A stretch of 64,000 nucleotides of DNA from Methylobacterium phyllostachyos. GTDB lineage: Bacteria > Pseudomonadota > Alphaproteobacteria > Rhizobiales > Beijerinckiaceae. The notes under the pieces are model-generated. The model worked only from the letters and a program-made list of their open reading frames with translations, was not told the origin of the DNA and ran no database searches. Location of the stretch: the NCBI RefSeq assembly GCF_900103445.1, contig NZ_FNHS01000008.1:62001-126000 (forward strand), read 5' to 3'. Both the position numbers and the translations under genes were made by a program. Numbering within the stretch: position 1 is the stretch's first letter; each line of letters begins with the position of its first letter. This document shows positions 8,653 through 17,759 of this stretch, piece after piece.

Positions 8653-10806
8653 TCAGAACCGGCCCGCGATGGTGAGGCGCACGGCGGGGGGCTCCACCGG
8701 GTGGAACACCCGGTCGATCAGCCCCTCCGCCGGCTCGCCGGGCAGGCGCGAGACATAGGCGTAGGTGATCTGGTCGGACTTGCTGTTCGTCAGGTTCAGC
8801 ACGTCGAGCGAGACGCTGACGCCGTTCTCGAAGGCGTAGCCCACCCGGCCGTTGAACAGCGCGGTCGGGCGCGAGCGGATCGAGTTGTCCTCAATCAGCG
8901 GGCGCGGGCCGAAATAGCGGAACCGCAGGGATCCGAACCAGCCGAGCGGCTCGCCGAATGTGAGGCCCGCCGAGGCGATGGTGGTGGGCGCCTCCGGCAC
9001 CCGGTTGCCCACCGGGTCGTAATCCGAGAAGCGGGCATTGGTGATCGTGAGATCGCCCTCCAGCGACAGGAAGGGGGTCAGCGCGTAGCGGTTCGTCCAT
9101 TCCAGGCCGAAGCGCCGGGTCGGGCGGCTCGGCTCGGTGGTGCCGGTATCCCCCTGGAACAGGTTCTCGGAGGCGAAATCGAGCCGGAACAGGGCGAGGC
9201 TCGTCTCCAGCCCGGCGATCGAGCGGTTGCGCAGGCCGATCTCGTAGCCGGTGGACGGGACGAGGAACGGCGAGCGGGTCGTATTGAACAGGGACGACGT
9301 CGGATCGACCGTGGCGGTTACCCCGCGCACGTCGTTCGAGTGGAAGCCGCCGCCGTAATTCACGTAGAGCTCGGTGTCGAACCACGGCCCCAGCGTCAGG
9401 CCGAGCTTCGGGTTGACGATCCCGTCACGCGCCCGGCCGGAATTCGCCGGCGTGTCCGACGCGACCCGGGCGGAGTAGCCGTCCGCCCGGACGCCGAGGC
9501 TGGTGCGCAGCCAGTCAGTCCAGCGCACCCGGTTGTCGACGTAGAACGCGCCGCTCGTCTCCAGAACCCGGTCGTCGAGGACGCCCGAGCGGTATTGCCG
9601 GTTCGTCGTGTTGAACAGGCCGACGCGGATCGAATCGGTGCGCGTCTGGACGCCGATCTCGTTCTCCATCGGCATCCCGAACAGGTCGCCCTGGAAGATA
9701 TGGAGCGCCTCGCCGCCACCGATGATGCGCTGGTCGAGCTGGTGGAATTGATCGCCGTTGACCGGATCGTTCAGAAAATACGTGAAGTCGTTGAACAGGT
9801 TGAGCTGCGAGCGGATCACGTAGGCCGAGGCCCGGGTGAGGCCGGTGGCGTCCGTCGCACTGAACCGGCCCGACAGGGAGAAGCGCGACGTATCCCCGCC
9901 ATCGGTCGGGTTGAGCGTGCCGTAACGGCCGATCAGCCCGGAGACGACGGCGCGCTCGGGAACCTGGTTGGTGGCGGTCCAGCGGGCCGCGTAGGCCATG
10001 CCGGTGACCGAGACCCCGTCGAGCGCCGTGCCCTGGCTGTAGCGGGCGACCGTGCTGATCTTGCGCAGCGCATCCGGCACGGTCCAGGGCCCGTCATAGA
10101 CCTGGGCGTCGGCGGCCACGAGGAGGTTGCCCTCGGCGAGCGGCGCGGAGGCGATGCTGAGCGCGCGCTTGTAGCCGAACGACCCGATCGAGGTCAGCGC
10201 GAGGGTCTTCTGCACGCTGTCGAGGTAGTCGATCCGCACCGAGCCCGCCGAGGCGAAGTCGCCGTCGCGCACGAAGTACGGGCCCTTGTGGAACTCCACC
10301 GCGCCGACGAGTTCGGGGATCAGGAAGTTGATGTCGGCATAGCCCTGGCCGTGGGCGTGGATGCGCATGTTGAGCGGCATGCCGTCCAGGAACAGGGCGA
10401 TGTCGGTGCCGTGGTCGAGGTTGAAGCCGCGCAGGAAGAACTGGTTGGCCTTCCCCTCCCCGCTGTGCTGCGTGACGATCAGGCCCGGCACCGCCTCCAG
10501 CACCTCGCCGGGGCGGGTCACCGGCCGGTTGTTGATCTGCGCCCCGGTGAGGATCCCGGCGCTGGCCGAATCCACGGTGAGCAGCGGGCCGCCGATCCCG
10601 GTCACGCCGCCGACGAAGCCGGCACTGGCCACCGGCCCGCCGGTCGGGATCGGCGCGGCGCCTTCGGCCGTGACTGAGATTTCATCGAGCCGCGCCTCGG
10701 CGGGATCGGGGCCGGGCCGCTCCCGAGCCGCAGCGGTCGCGATCAGGGCTGCCGATGCGGCCAGGGCGAGGAGGGGCGGCGTAGAGCGCGCGGATGGACG
10801 GGACAC
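8653..10806 (-). CDS. TonB-dependent outer-membrane receptor, probably for a corrinoid
   Basis: A 717-residue protein from a GTG at 10806, which has GAGG just upstream. Residues of about 1-28 are a signal peptide and DEISVTAEG (41-49) is a TonB-box-like segment. Then come a plug domain (TRPGEVLEAVPGLIVTQHSG, then a FFLRGFNLDHGTDIALFLDG region) and a 22-strand-type barrel that ends in an aromatic residue (TIAGRF). The cobalamin riboswitch about 120 bases upstream indicates that the gene is shut off by B12, so the cargo is probably cobalamin, a precursor or another cobalt species. The plug differs from classical BtuB, so cargo remains an inference. No ABC transporter partner is in the window. 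Confidence 0.92.
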   Translation of the reverse strand: MSRPSARSTPPLLALAASAALIATAAARERPGPDPAEARLDEISVTAEGAAPIPTGGPVASAGFVGGVTGIGGPLLTVDSASAGILTGAQINNRPVTRPGEVLEAVPGLIVTQHSGEGKANQFFLRGFNLDHGTDIALFLDGMPLNMRIHAHGQGYADINFLIPELVGAVEFHKGPYFVRDGDFASAGSVRIDYLDSVQKTLALTSIGSFGYKRALSIASAPLAEGNLLVAADAQVYDGPWTVPDALRKISTVARYSQGTALDGVSVTGMAYAARWTATNQVPERAVVSGLIGRYGTLNPTDGGDTSRFSLSGRFSATDATGLTRASAYVIRSQLNLFNDFTYFLNDPVNGDQFHQLDQRIIGGGEALHIFQGDLFGMPMENEIGVQTRTDSIRVGLFNTTNRQYRSGVLDDRVLETSGAFYVDNRVRWTDWLRTSLGVRADGYSARVASDTPANSGRARDGIVNPKLGLTLGPWFDTELYVNYGGGFHSNDVRGVTATVDPTSSLFNTTRSPFLVPSTGYEIGLRNRSIAGLETSLALFRLDFASENLFQGDTGTTEPSRPTRRFGLEWTNRYALTPFLSLEGDLTITNARFSDYDPVGNRVPEAPTTIASAGLTFGEPLGWFGSLRFRYFGPRPLIEDNSIRSRPTALFNGRVGYAFENGVSVSLDVLNLTNSKSDQITYAYVSRLPGEPAEGLIDRVFHPVEPPAVRLTIAGRF

Positions 10807-10924
10807 GGGGACCTCGGGCGGCGGCAGTGGCACGTCACCGCGAACGAGGCCGCGCCGGCCGCCATGGCGACCGTCTTGGCATCCCCCGGAACACCCCGCC
10901 CGATGGACCTCGCGTGTGACCACG

Positions 10925-11075
10925 GCTGACGGCAGGTCTCCTGGCTCGCGGGTCGCCGCCCTCCCGTCGTCTTCCCGGGCGAGGCCGCCCAGTGACGTGG
11001 TGACGAGAGGACTCACCGCTTACAGTTGCGGGGGCAGCCGCGGCTTCGGGACGAATCCCTCACCGCGTTCCCTTT
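10925..11075 (-). promoter_or_regulatory. Cobalamin riboswitch
   Basis: Read on the minus strand, the element begins near 11075 with GGGAACGCGGTGAGG. It passes through CCCCGCAACTGTAAGCGGTG (the conserved CCGCAACTG is at 11023-11031) and a GGGAAGACGACGGG stretch. It ends with the B12 box GCCAGGAGACCTGCC (10931-10945). Order, spacing and conserved blocks match the cobalamin (AdoCbl-type) riboswitch class. It lies in the leader of the TonB receptor gene, where B12 binding would block translation or cause termination. Confidence 0.93.
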
Positions 11076-11316
11076 TGATCCCCGAGGGGAACCGTCCCCG
11101 CCACCATCGGCCGGGGGGCCGGCCGCGGTCAACAGGCCGGGGTCGGTTGTCCGCCCCTGTGATCCGCCGGCGACAGACGGGTCTCCGGTCCCACGTGCCA
11201 CATCCTCGCCGCGAATGTCCGGTCAAGCTTGACCGAGGTCCGATCGAGGTGGGCGCCGGCGGAACGCGGGCGGTCGCCGGACGGGACAGGGTTGAAACAG
11301 CACGGAGCGCGCCTGC

Positions 11317-11892
11317 ATGCAGGGTAGCGAGCGGACGAAGATCGGTCCTGTCCTGATGGCTGCGGCTGCGGCCTGTGGGCTGGGAGCCTGCAACACGGCC
11401 GGCCCGGTGCTCACGACGGGATCGATCCCCGGCCACGCTGCGCCGATGGCGGTCAGCGATGCCGACCGGGATTGCCTGGGCCGCGCCATGTACTTCGAAT
11501 CGAACCGGAGCGACGAGCAGGGGCTGATCGCGGTCGGTACCGTGGTCATGAACCGGTTGGAGAACGCGATCTTCCCGGGCGGCATCTGCGCCGTGGTCGG
11601 CCAGCCGGGCCAGTTCGCCGCGGGCGTCCTGACCAAGCCGATGCAGGAGAAGGACCTGCAGAAGGTGGCCGACGCCGCCGACGCCGTCTTGGCGGGCGAG
11701 CGTCACCCGCAGGTCGGGAAGGCGATGTATTTCCACACGGCGGGGCGGCATTACCCCTACACCAATATGCACTACGTCGCCGTCGCCGGCGGCAACGCCT
11801 TCTACGAGAAGCGCGACACCCGCACGGCCAAGCCGGCGGCGCCGGCCTCCATCCCGACCTTCGCAGCCGCCTCGATGGTGGCCGCGCCATAG
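11317..11892 (+). CDS. SleB-type cell-wall hydrolase, probable lipoprotein
   Basis: A 191-residue protein. The N-terminus ends in GLGACN, a lipobox-like site with Cys at about residue 25. The domain from residue 50 reads DADRDCLGRAMYFESNRSDE, then GLIAVGTVVMNRL and HTAGRHYPYTN. This is the hydrolase_2 (SleB/CwlJ) signature with the catalytic Glu in MYFESNRS. Family members cleave peptidoglycan; in alphaproteobacteria they act in the periplasm during wall remodelling. The gene is divergent from the riboswitch-controlled receptor. An internal ATG at 11356 is an alternative start, but the earlier ATG gives a more normal basic N-region. Confidence 0.9.
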   Translation: MQGSERTKIGPVLMAAAAACGLGACNTAGPVLTTGSIPGHAAPMAVSDADRDCLGRAMYFESNRSDEQGLIAVGTVVMNRLENAIFPGGICAVVGQPGQFAAGVLTKPMQEKDLQKVADAADAVLAGERHPQVGKAMYFHTAGRHYPYTNMHYVAVAGGNAFYEKRDTRTAKPAAPASIPTFAAASMVAAP

Positions 11893-12045
11893 CGCCGCGG
11901 AGCCGTCGGGCGGTTCCGGGCCTCCGCCCAAGGGCCGCCCGCACCGACGCGGCTCCGCCGCGATCCACCGTCTCTGCGCGAGCGATCGCTGCGATCAATA
12001 GCCTTTAGGTTGTATTCCGCCGGACGATCAGGCTATGGCATCGCC

Positions 12046-12237
12046 ATGCCAGATGACGCTGGTTTTGACCGAATGGTGAGGGCTGCCATCCGCGCGCATC
12101 GGCTGCTGCACGCCCACGGGACGCCGGCGATGCAACTCCTGTCGCGGCTGCTGCTGATCCAGATCGGACGCGAGATCGCAGCGCGACCCGATGGCGAGGG
12201 GCCGGCCAACGACAACCCGGACGAGACCGAGGATTAG
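12046..12237 (+). CDS. Small hypothetical protein
   Basis: A 63-residue frame beginning MPDDAGFDRMVRAAIRAHRL and ending in PANDNPDETED. Short acidic tails containing ANDN are frequent in small Hyphomicrobiales proteins, which is the main support for coding. It has an amphipathic helical middle (LLSRLLLIQIGREIA) and no recognisable domain. A 13-bp inverted repeat (12013-12025 and 12244-12256) flanks it. Function unknown. Confidence 0.45.
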   Translation: MPDDAGFDRMVRAAIRAHRLLHAHGTPAMQLLSRLLLIQIGREIAARPDGEGPANDNPDETED

Positions 12238-12568
12238 GGCATTGTCCGCCGGAATAGGTGTCGGTTCGGCGTCGGAGAAGGCCGTCCAGACGCATGGACG
12301 CGTCCTCCGGCGGAGGGTCTCGGTTCGCCTTTGGAGCGCGGCCGCAGGAGCCTGATCGAGGCGCGTCGAGGGCGCTCGCCCGCCCCTCCCCCCGGTCGCC
12401 CCTATCACCGAAGGGCCCGGATCGACTGCCGGTCATCGCGCCCATGATCGCGACCGTCATCGAGAAACTGTTGATTGATCTGCTTCGCCAAACATGCGGC
12501 ATTTACACCGGGGGACGACGGTCTAGCGTATTGGTAGAAACGACACACGAGTTCCGGATGTCGCGCCG
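12238..12568. other. Intergenic, nothing recognised
   Basis: This 331-base stretch precedes the secreted-protein gene and presumably contains its promoter. Apart from the right arm of the 13-bp inverted repeat at 12244-12256 I see no structure, RNA gene or convincing frame. Confidence 0.35.
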
Positions 12569-12985
12569 ATGATCGCCGACCGGGTCGCGCTCGCCGGCGC
12601 GCTCCTCCTGCTGAACATCGCACCCTCGGCGGCCCAGCTGCGTCGTCCCCTGACGTGCACCGAGGCGGCGTCGGTCGGTCTCGGTCTCGACACGGCCGGC
12701 GTGCCGGAGGGGGCGAAGCCGCAGCCGCGCAAGGCCCGGACCTTCTCCCTGGTCTCCAGCGGCGGCCTGCTGACCGTGATCTCCGCCGGACGCTCGGACT
12801 ACTACGAGTGCCAACCCGCTTCGCCGCGCCTGAACGAGCGTTCGCCGCGCAACGCGCTCAAGTGCCAGAACGGCGTCTACTTCCTGCTGATCGATCTCAA
12901 CACGCTGAACTTCGTCGAGGCGCAGCTCAATCCTGAGGATCTCACGGAGGTCAAGGTCAGTTCCGGAAGCTGCCGGGGTCTGTGA
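12569..12985 (+). CDS. Small secreted protein of unknown function
   Basis: A 138-residue protein with a signal peptide (MIADRVALAGALLLLNIAPS followed by AAQ, cleavage near residue 22). The mature part has four cysteines spread along the chain (LTCTE, YYECQ, LKCQN, GSCRGL), suggesting disulfides in the periplasm. I recognise no family. The mature domain is compact, mixed alpha/beta in appearance and has GC-rich codon use like its neighbours. It converges on the leftward flagellar block and is probably not part of it. Confidence 0.75.
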   Translation: MIADRVALAGALLLLNIAPSAAQLRRPLTCTEAASVGLGLDTAGVPEGAKPQPRKARTFSLVSSGGLLTVISAGRSDYYECQPASPRLNERSPRNALKCQNGVYFLLIDLNTLNFVEAQLNPEDLTEVKVSSGSCRGL

Positions 12986-13018
12986 TCCCGGTTCGCCAAT
13001 CGCGGCGCCCGGCCGGGC

Positions 13019-13564
13019 TTACCGGCAGAACTGGGTCGCGGCCGGGGTCCACTGGCCGAAGCCTGTCGCGACCATGTTGGTCATCACCCGGCAGATATAG
13101 ACCTTCTGCGCCGCGTTGTTGTTCGGTCCGGCGTGGTAGCGCGCCACCGCCAGCGTCCAGCTGCCCTCCCGCTGCTTCAGCTCCTTGAGGAACTGGGTCG
13201 CATATTCGACATTCGCGTGCGGGTCGATCATCGCCTCGACCGAGCCGAACTTGCCGCCGTGGTAATGGTGGTTGATCTGCATGCAGCCGAGATCGATCAG
13301 GCGCGCGCCCTTGCGGCGCGCCTCCTTGAAATGGGCGATCACATCCCCCGGGCCGGTCCCGAAATAGGCCGACCCCTCGATGTTCATGGCATAGGGCTGC
13401 AGCGAGCCGCGCTTGCCCGTCTCCGTGAGCCCGACCGCGTAGAGCACGCCGAGCGGCACGCCGTAGCGCGCGGAGGCGCGGCCCATCTCGGCTTCGCAGA
13501 CATTCGCCGCGGCCGGGACCGCGCTACAGATAAACGCCGCTGTCGCGAGGACGTATCGTTTCAT
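13019..13564 (-). CDS. Lytic transglycosylase of the flagellar locus
   Basis: A 181-residue secreted protein starting at the ATG at 13564, inside the 3' end of fliK (41-bp overlap). The signal peptide (about 1-20) is followed by a goose-lysozyme/SLT-like domain. GVLYAVGLTETGKRGSLQPY carries the catalytic Glu (E48), and DLGCMQINHHYHG and VARYHAGPNN are the other two family motifs. It would cut glycan strands in the periplasm so that the rod can cross the wall. FlgJ of this locus lacks a muramidase domain, so this enzyme is a good candidate for the missing activity; that is an inference from position. Confidence 0.92.
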   Translation of the reverse strand: MKRYVLATAAFICSAVPAAANVCEAEMGRASARYGVPLGVLYAVGLTETGKRGSLQPYAMNIEGSAYFGTGPGDVIAHFKEARRKGARLIDLGCMQINHHYHGGKFGSVEAMIDPHANVEYATQFLKELKQREGSWTLAVARYHAGPNNNAAQKVYICRVMTNMVATGFGQWTPAATQFCR

Positions 13565-15098
13565 CCCCCCGCTCTCCCTCCCGTCTACCGGCGGCCGGGC
13601 TCCGGTCCGCCTGTCGCTGCCTGTCGCCGCCCTGCCCTGGACGGGCGCCTCCGTCGGAGAAGCCGGGCTGCCCCTGCGAGGGGGCATTCCCGGAAAAGCC
13701 GCCCGAGTCGGACGCGCGCGCTTGGCTGACGGTGACCTCGGGCTGATAATTGGCCTGCTTCAGCAGATCCGTGAGGATCGCCGCATCCCTGTGCAGGAGG
13801 GCTGCCGTCTCGGCTTGCGAGGCGCGCAGGTGTGTTTCGAGCTGGCCGTTGGCCAGCCGGAGCTCCACCGTGACGGTTCCGAGGTCGTCCGGCCTGAGCT
13901 GGATCCTCAGCACGCGCAGCGGGCCGTCCGGGGCGGCCGGGACCGCCGGATCGGTCTGGGAGGCCCGGGCCGCCGGTTCGGAGGCGGCTGCGCGGTCGAT
14001 TTCGTCCCGGATGGCCGCCGCGATCGTCGGCAGGGTACCGGCGGGCAGGCCCAACCCGGTCGCGCTCGGCGTCGGCGGGTCGGCGGCTTCCGTCTCCCCG
14101 GAGCGCTTGTCGGTTGCGAGGCCGGTCCAGGCGATCCCCGAGACCGCACGGATATCCGAGAGCGCGGTGACGTCCGCCTTCTCCAGCCCGGCGCCGGTGG
14201 CCCTGACGGCCGCTCCGGCGGGATCGGACACCGTCTGGGACGGGCTCTGGACTGGGCCCGGGGCCGGCGCCTTGAGCGCCGCAGCGGCGACCAGGGCCGG
14301 CACTTCGGTCTGGGCGCGCTGAAGCTTGGCCCCGGCGCCCTCCGCGGGGCCCGGTGCCGGTTCCCGGCCTGACACCGGCGCCGGAGGGGGGGAGAGCGCG
14401 GGCTCGCCCGGCGCCGCATTCGGCAGGACGGGTTTGAAGTGCGCCGCGCGGTCGAGCACCGTAACCTTGGGCGGCGCGGCCGGGATCGGGCCAGCAGAGA
14501 GCGGGCCGGCGGAAGGCTGGCGCGCAGGGATCTGGCCGCCGAGGGAGGGGTCGGTCGGGTCGGTGCCATCCCGCCGCGGCACGGCCGTGGCGGCCGCGTT
14601 CGTCAATCCGAGGACGGTGTCGTCCAGTGGGACGGAGCCCGGTCCGTTGGTCGCGCCCGGCGCGGAGGCGGCGATGCGCAGAGCGCTGCCCGCGGGCGCA
14701 GGCCCGTCCGTAGCCGCGCCCGCGGCGCCGGCACGGCCATCCGCACCGGCCACCGGGAGGGCAGCAGCGGCCGGCGTCGCGCTGGCATTCAGGATATTGG
14801 CGAGGATCGCCGCTGCGGCGCCCGCCGGATCGGCCGCGGGCGAGGCCGCCGGGATTCCCGGGACCGCCTGCGTGGAGTCGTTCGTCCCGGTGGCATCGTC
14901 CGACGCCGCCGGCTCGCTGCCGCCCGTGCCGCCCCGGGGCGAGGCTGACTGTCCTGAGGCCGCGCGCAGGGCGTCCGCGAAGCCGCGCCGGCCACCCGCT
15001 TGCGGCGGGTTTTGGACATCGGCCTCCGGCTGGGACGCGTTCACCTCGCGGTCGGGCTGCGGAGCCGGCTGCTTGAGCGTGGCGGAGATCGGGTTCAC
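13524..15098 (-). CDS. fliK: Flagellar hook-length control protein FliK
   Basis: A 524-residue alanine- and proline-rich protein. The long low-complexity N-terminal ruler (1-410) is followed by the conserved C-terminal domain (about 415-480: LRVLRIQLRPDDLGTVTVEL and then LETHLRASQAETAALL) that interacts with FlhB and switches export from hook to filament substrates. The start is a GTG at 15098 that overlaps the motC stop (GTGA), so translation is likely coupled. In Rhizobiaceae the equivalent gene, once called motD, sits in the same motB-motC-fliK order. Confidence 0.92.
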   Translation of the reverse strand: MNPISATLKQPAPQPDREVNASQPEADVQNPPQAGGRRGFADALRAASGQSASPRGGTGGSEPAASDDATGTNDSTQAVPGIPAASPAADPAGAAAAILANILNASATPAAAALPVAGADGRAGAAGAATDGPAPAGSALRIAASAPGATNGPGSVPLDDTVLGLTNAAATAVPRRDGTDPTDPSLGGQIPARQPSAGPLSAGPIPAAPPKVTVLDRAAHFKPVLPNAAPGEPALSPPPAPVSGREPAPGPAEGAGAKLQRAQTEVPALVAAAALKAPAPGPVQSPSQTVSDPAGAAVRATGAGLEKADVTALSDIRAVSGIAWTGLATDKRSGETEAADPPTPSATGLGLPAGTLPTIAAAIRDEIDRAAASEPAARASQTDPAVPAAPDGPLRVLRIQLRPDDLGTVTVELRLANGQLETHLRASQAETAALLHRDAAILTDLLKQANYQPEVTVSQARASDSGGFSGNAPSQGQPGFSDGGARPGQGGDRQRQADRSPAAGRREGERGDETIRPRDSGVYL

Positions 15099-16420
15099 GG
15101 GTTCGCCCTTTTGAGGAGCAGGTCGATCCGGTCGATCGTGGCCTGGGCTCGGGGGATCAGCTTGGCGGGTTCATCGGCGGCGTTCGCCGCGGCCTGCGCC
15201 GGCTTCGGCGCGGCCGTGTCGGCCTCCGGCAGGCCGGGCTTGCCGTTAAGCCCACGCCTGATCTCCTCGGCCGTCGCCAGCGCCGTGTCGAGGAGGTGGG
15301 CGTCGCGCTGGGGCAGCTTGGCCCTGTCGATGGCCTTCAGCGTCCGCAAGCCCGTTTGAAACGTCGTCAGGCTCACGATCTCGGCGGCGGCCCGGTAGAG
15401 CCGGGCCTGGACCGCTTCCGGGCTCTCGGGTCCGCAGAGGGCGAGCGCCCGGTCGGCTGCCATCAGAGCCGAGCCCGTCTTGCCCTCCTGGATCGCCGTC
15501 CGGGCGACCGGCAAGTACAGGTCCTTCTGGCTCTCGGTGTTGAGCTCGTCCAGAATCCCGGTGAGCACGGTGAAACGCCCCTCATCCTGGCCCACGTCCA
15601 ATTTCGTCAACTGATAGGCGAGGCGCTGGCGGAAATTCCCCGCGTAGATCGAATGCGGGAAGCGGCGCAGATACTGGACCGCCAGGGCCTCGAACTTCTT
15701 CAGGTCGCCCGACTGCCCGAGGGTGAAGATTTCCCGGCGCAGGGCGCCCTCCTCCGCCAGCGTCCCCGGGAGGAGCAGGCGGACCTGATCGAGGAGGCCG
15801 ATGGCCCGAGTTGGATTCTCGGTCACGGTGAGCGCGGCCTGCGTCAGGCCGATGGCGCCGGCCAGCGTCAGCGGCAGGGTGGCGATGTCGACATCCTTGA
15901 GCAGGCGGCTCGCCTCGGCCTCCCGCCCCTCGACATAGGCGAGGGCGCCGCGCACGAGCGTCGCCTCGGGTTCCCCGAGGCCGTCGCGCTTGGCCAGGCG
16001 CCGCAGGATGGCCGGGCCGCCGCCGCTCAGGGCGAACACGATGGCGGCCCGGAGGTTGTGCGGGTCCGTCCACACCTCCGGGGCCGCATTCAGGATATCG
16101 CTGTTGATCCGGGCGATCAGCACGGACTGGCCCTCGTGGGCGGCGAGGGAGCCCGCCGCGATCCGGTCCTGGAGCAACTGCAGGGTGCGCACCCACGCGA
16201 CCGGGCCCTCCTTCCGGGGCTCGGGCGCGGGCGCGGGTGCGGGATCGGACGGCGCCGCGTCGGACGGCGCGGGGTCCGGCGGCGCGGGGTGCTCCGCCTG
16301 CGCGGCCGCAACCGGCGCGGCGGCTGGCTCCGTGGCAGCCGGCTCCGCGCGCCCGGTCACGGGAAGGGCGAGGAGACACACGACGAGGAGACCGGAAAGC
16401 CCCTGCGGGATCCGCCTCAT
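15095..16420 (-). CDS. motC: Periplasmic motility protein MotC
   Basis: A 441-residue protein with a signal peptide (1-25), a proline/alanine-rich linker (26-70) and an alpha-helical repeat-like body. The phrases TLQLLQDRIAAGSLAAHEGQ and FPHSIYAGNFRQRLAYQLTK are characteristic of MotC. In Sinorhizobium MotC is a periplasmic protein that binds MotB and is needed for motor rotation; its folding is helped by MotE. It overlaps motB by four bases (ATGA) and fliK by four, so the three genes form one translationally coupled unit. Confidence 0.93.
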   Translation of the reverse strand: MRRIPQGLSGLLVVCLLALPVTGRAEPAATEPAAAPVAAAQAEHPAPPDPAPSDAAPSDPAPAPAPEPRKEGPVAWVRTLQLLQDRIAAGSLAAHEGQSVLIARINSDILNAAPEVWTDPHNLRAAIVFALSGGGPAILRRLAKRDGLGEPEATLVRGALAYVEGREAEASRLLKDVDIATLPLTLAGAIGLTQAALTVTENPTRAIGLLDQVRLLLPGTLAEEGALRREIFTLGQSGDLKKFEALAVQYLRRFPHSIYAGNFRQRLAYQLTKLDVGQDEGRFTVLTGILDELNTESQKDLYLPVARTAIQEGKTGSALMAADRALALCGPESPEAVQARLYRAAAEIVSLTTFQTGLRTLKAIDRAKLPQRDAHLLDTALATAEEIRRGLNGKPGLPEADTAAPKPAQAAANAADEPAKLIPRAQATIDRIDLLLKRANP

Positions 16421-17757
16421 CCTGGGGCTCCCTGAAGGAGGATCTCGATCCGCCTGTTCTCAGGCGCCTTGGAATCCGCGGTGTTGCGCGGCGTCCGGTC
16501 GGCAGCCCCCTCGATCCGCCAGATCCGGCTCTCGGCGATCCCGGCCCGGGTCAGCATGTAGGAGGCCATATGGGCGCGCGCGGTCGAGAGCCGCCAATTG
16601 TCGTAGACCTCCGAGCGGAACGGGCGGCTGTCGGTATGGCCGCGGACGACGATCCGGCCCGGGCGCGCGGCGAGCACCTTCGCGAGGCGCTCCATGGCCC
16701 GCACCATCTCCGGGCGGGGCTCGGCCGAGCCCACCGCGAACATGCTGAAGTTCAGGTCGTCCGTCACGTTGATCAGGAGGCCTTCCGGCGTCCCCTGGAC
16801 CTCGACATGCGGTCCAGGGGCGGTCGGCGGGAAGATCTTCGCAATCTCGGCCTTCAGCGCGGCCTGACCCGCCGCCGTGTCCGGACCCTGGCCGATCCGG
16901 TTCGCGGACGCCTCCGTGGCCTTGACGTCACCTGTCTTGACCTCGCCCGCCTTCTCCGCCGACGCCTTGATCTCGGCGTTGGTGGTCGCACCCGCCTTGC
17001 CCTCAGTCGCCTTGCCCAAAGCTGCCTTGCCCGCAGTCTCCTTGGCTTCGGTGACCCCGGCGCTGCGGGCATCGGGCGTGGTCTGCTCCGGCGGCGGCGT
17101 GATCCCGGCGGAGGCCGGCCGGTCAGCCTTCGCGGGCGACAGGGTGGTCACCTGCCAGTAGAGCGGATCGAACGGATCGCGCGGCGCGTCGCCGCCGCGC
17201 CGGCCCGGCTCGCCGAGTTCACCGATCGTGGCGCTCTGCGGCTTGTCGGGCTCGGTCTCGGCGGCGAGCGTCGCCAGGACGGAATAGGGGTCCTGGAACA
17301 GTTCCCGCTCCCGGGCCACCGATCCCGGCGGCAGGACGCCGGCCTTGTCCTGCATCGCCTCCGACCCGCTCGGCGCCTTGCCGGGAACCGGATCCGATGT
17401 CGGGTGGCCCGGGACCGGATCCACGGTGACATGGCCCCCCACCGGGTCCGCCGATGGATGGCCCGCCTCCGGGTTTGCCGCGGGACGCCCCTGTGACGGT
17501 TCGGCCAGGGCCGGTGGCTTCGGATCGGCCAGACCCTTCCGGGTCGGCATGGCGTCCGACAGGCTGATCGGATTGAAGTAGTTGGCGATGCTGGTCTTCG
17601 TCTCTTCGTTCGAGGCCTTGATCAGCCATAGGACGAGGAAGAGCGCCATCAGGGTGGTCATGAAGTCGGCCAGCGCGATCTTCCAGACCCCGCCGTGATG
17701 GGCGTGGTCCTCCTCCGCCACCCGGCGGACGATGATGATCTCTCCACCTTCAGCCAT
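16417..17757 (-). CDS. motB: Flagellar stator protein MotB
   Basis: A 446-residue protein. The single membrane helix WKIALADFMTTLMALFLVLW contains the proton-carrying Asp at D31. The C-terminal OmpA-like domain (about 320-440) has LNFSMFAVGSAEPRPEM and RIVVRGHTDSRPF for peptidoglycan binding. Between them lies an unusually long linker (about 50-315) with DPV-GH-type repeats and lysine/alanine-rich segments. MotB pairs with MotA to form the proton-driven stator; motA is at 46453-47340 in a different operon. MotC and MotE are specialised helpers found in this lineage. Confidence 0.96.
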   Translation of the reverse strand: MAEGGEIIIVRRVAEEDHAHHGGVWKIALADFMTTLMALFLVLWLIKASNEETKTSIANYFNPISLSDAMPTRKGLADPKPPALAEPSQGRPAANPEAGHPSADPVGGHVTVDPVPGHPTSDPVPGKAPSGSEAMQDKAGVLPPGSVARERELFQDPYSVLATLAAETEPDKPQSATIGELGEPGRRGGDAPRDPFDPLYWQVTTLSPAKADRPASAGITPPPEQTTPDARSAGVTEAKETAGKAALGKATEGKAGATTNAEIKASAEKAGEVKTGDVKATEASANRIGQGPDTAAGQAALKAEIAKIFPPTAPGPHVEVQGTPEGLLINVTDDLNFSMFAVGSAEPRPEMVRAMERLAKVLAARPGRIVVRGHTDSRPFRSEVYDNWRLSTARAHMASYMLTRAGIAESRIWRIEGAADRTPRNTADSKAPENRRIEILLQGAPG

Positions 17758-17759
17758 GC

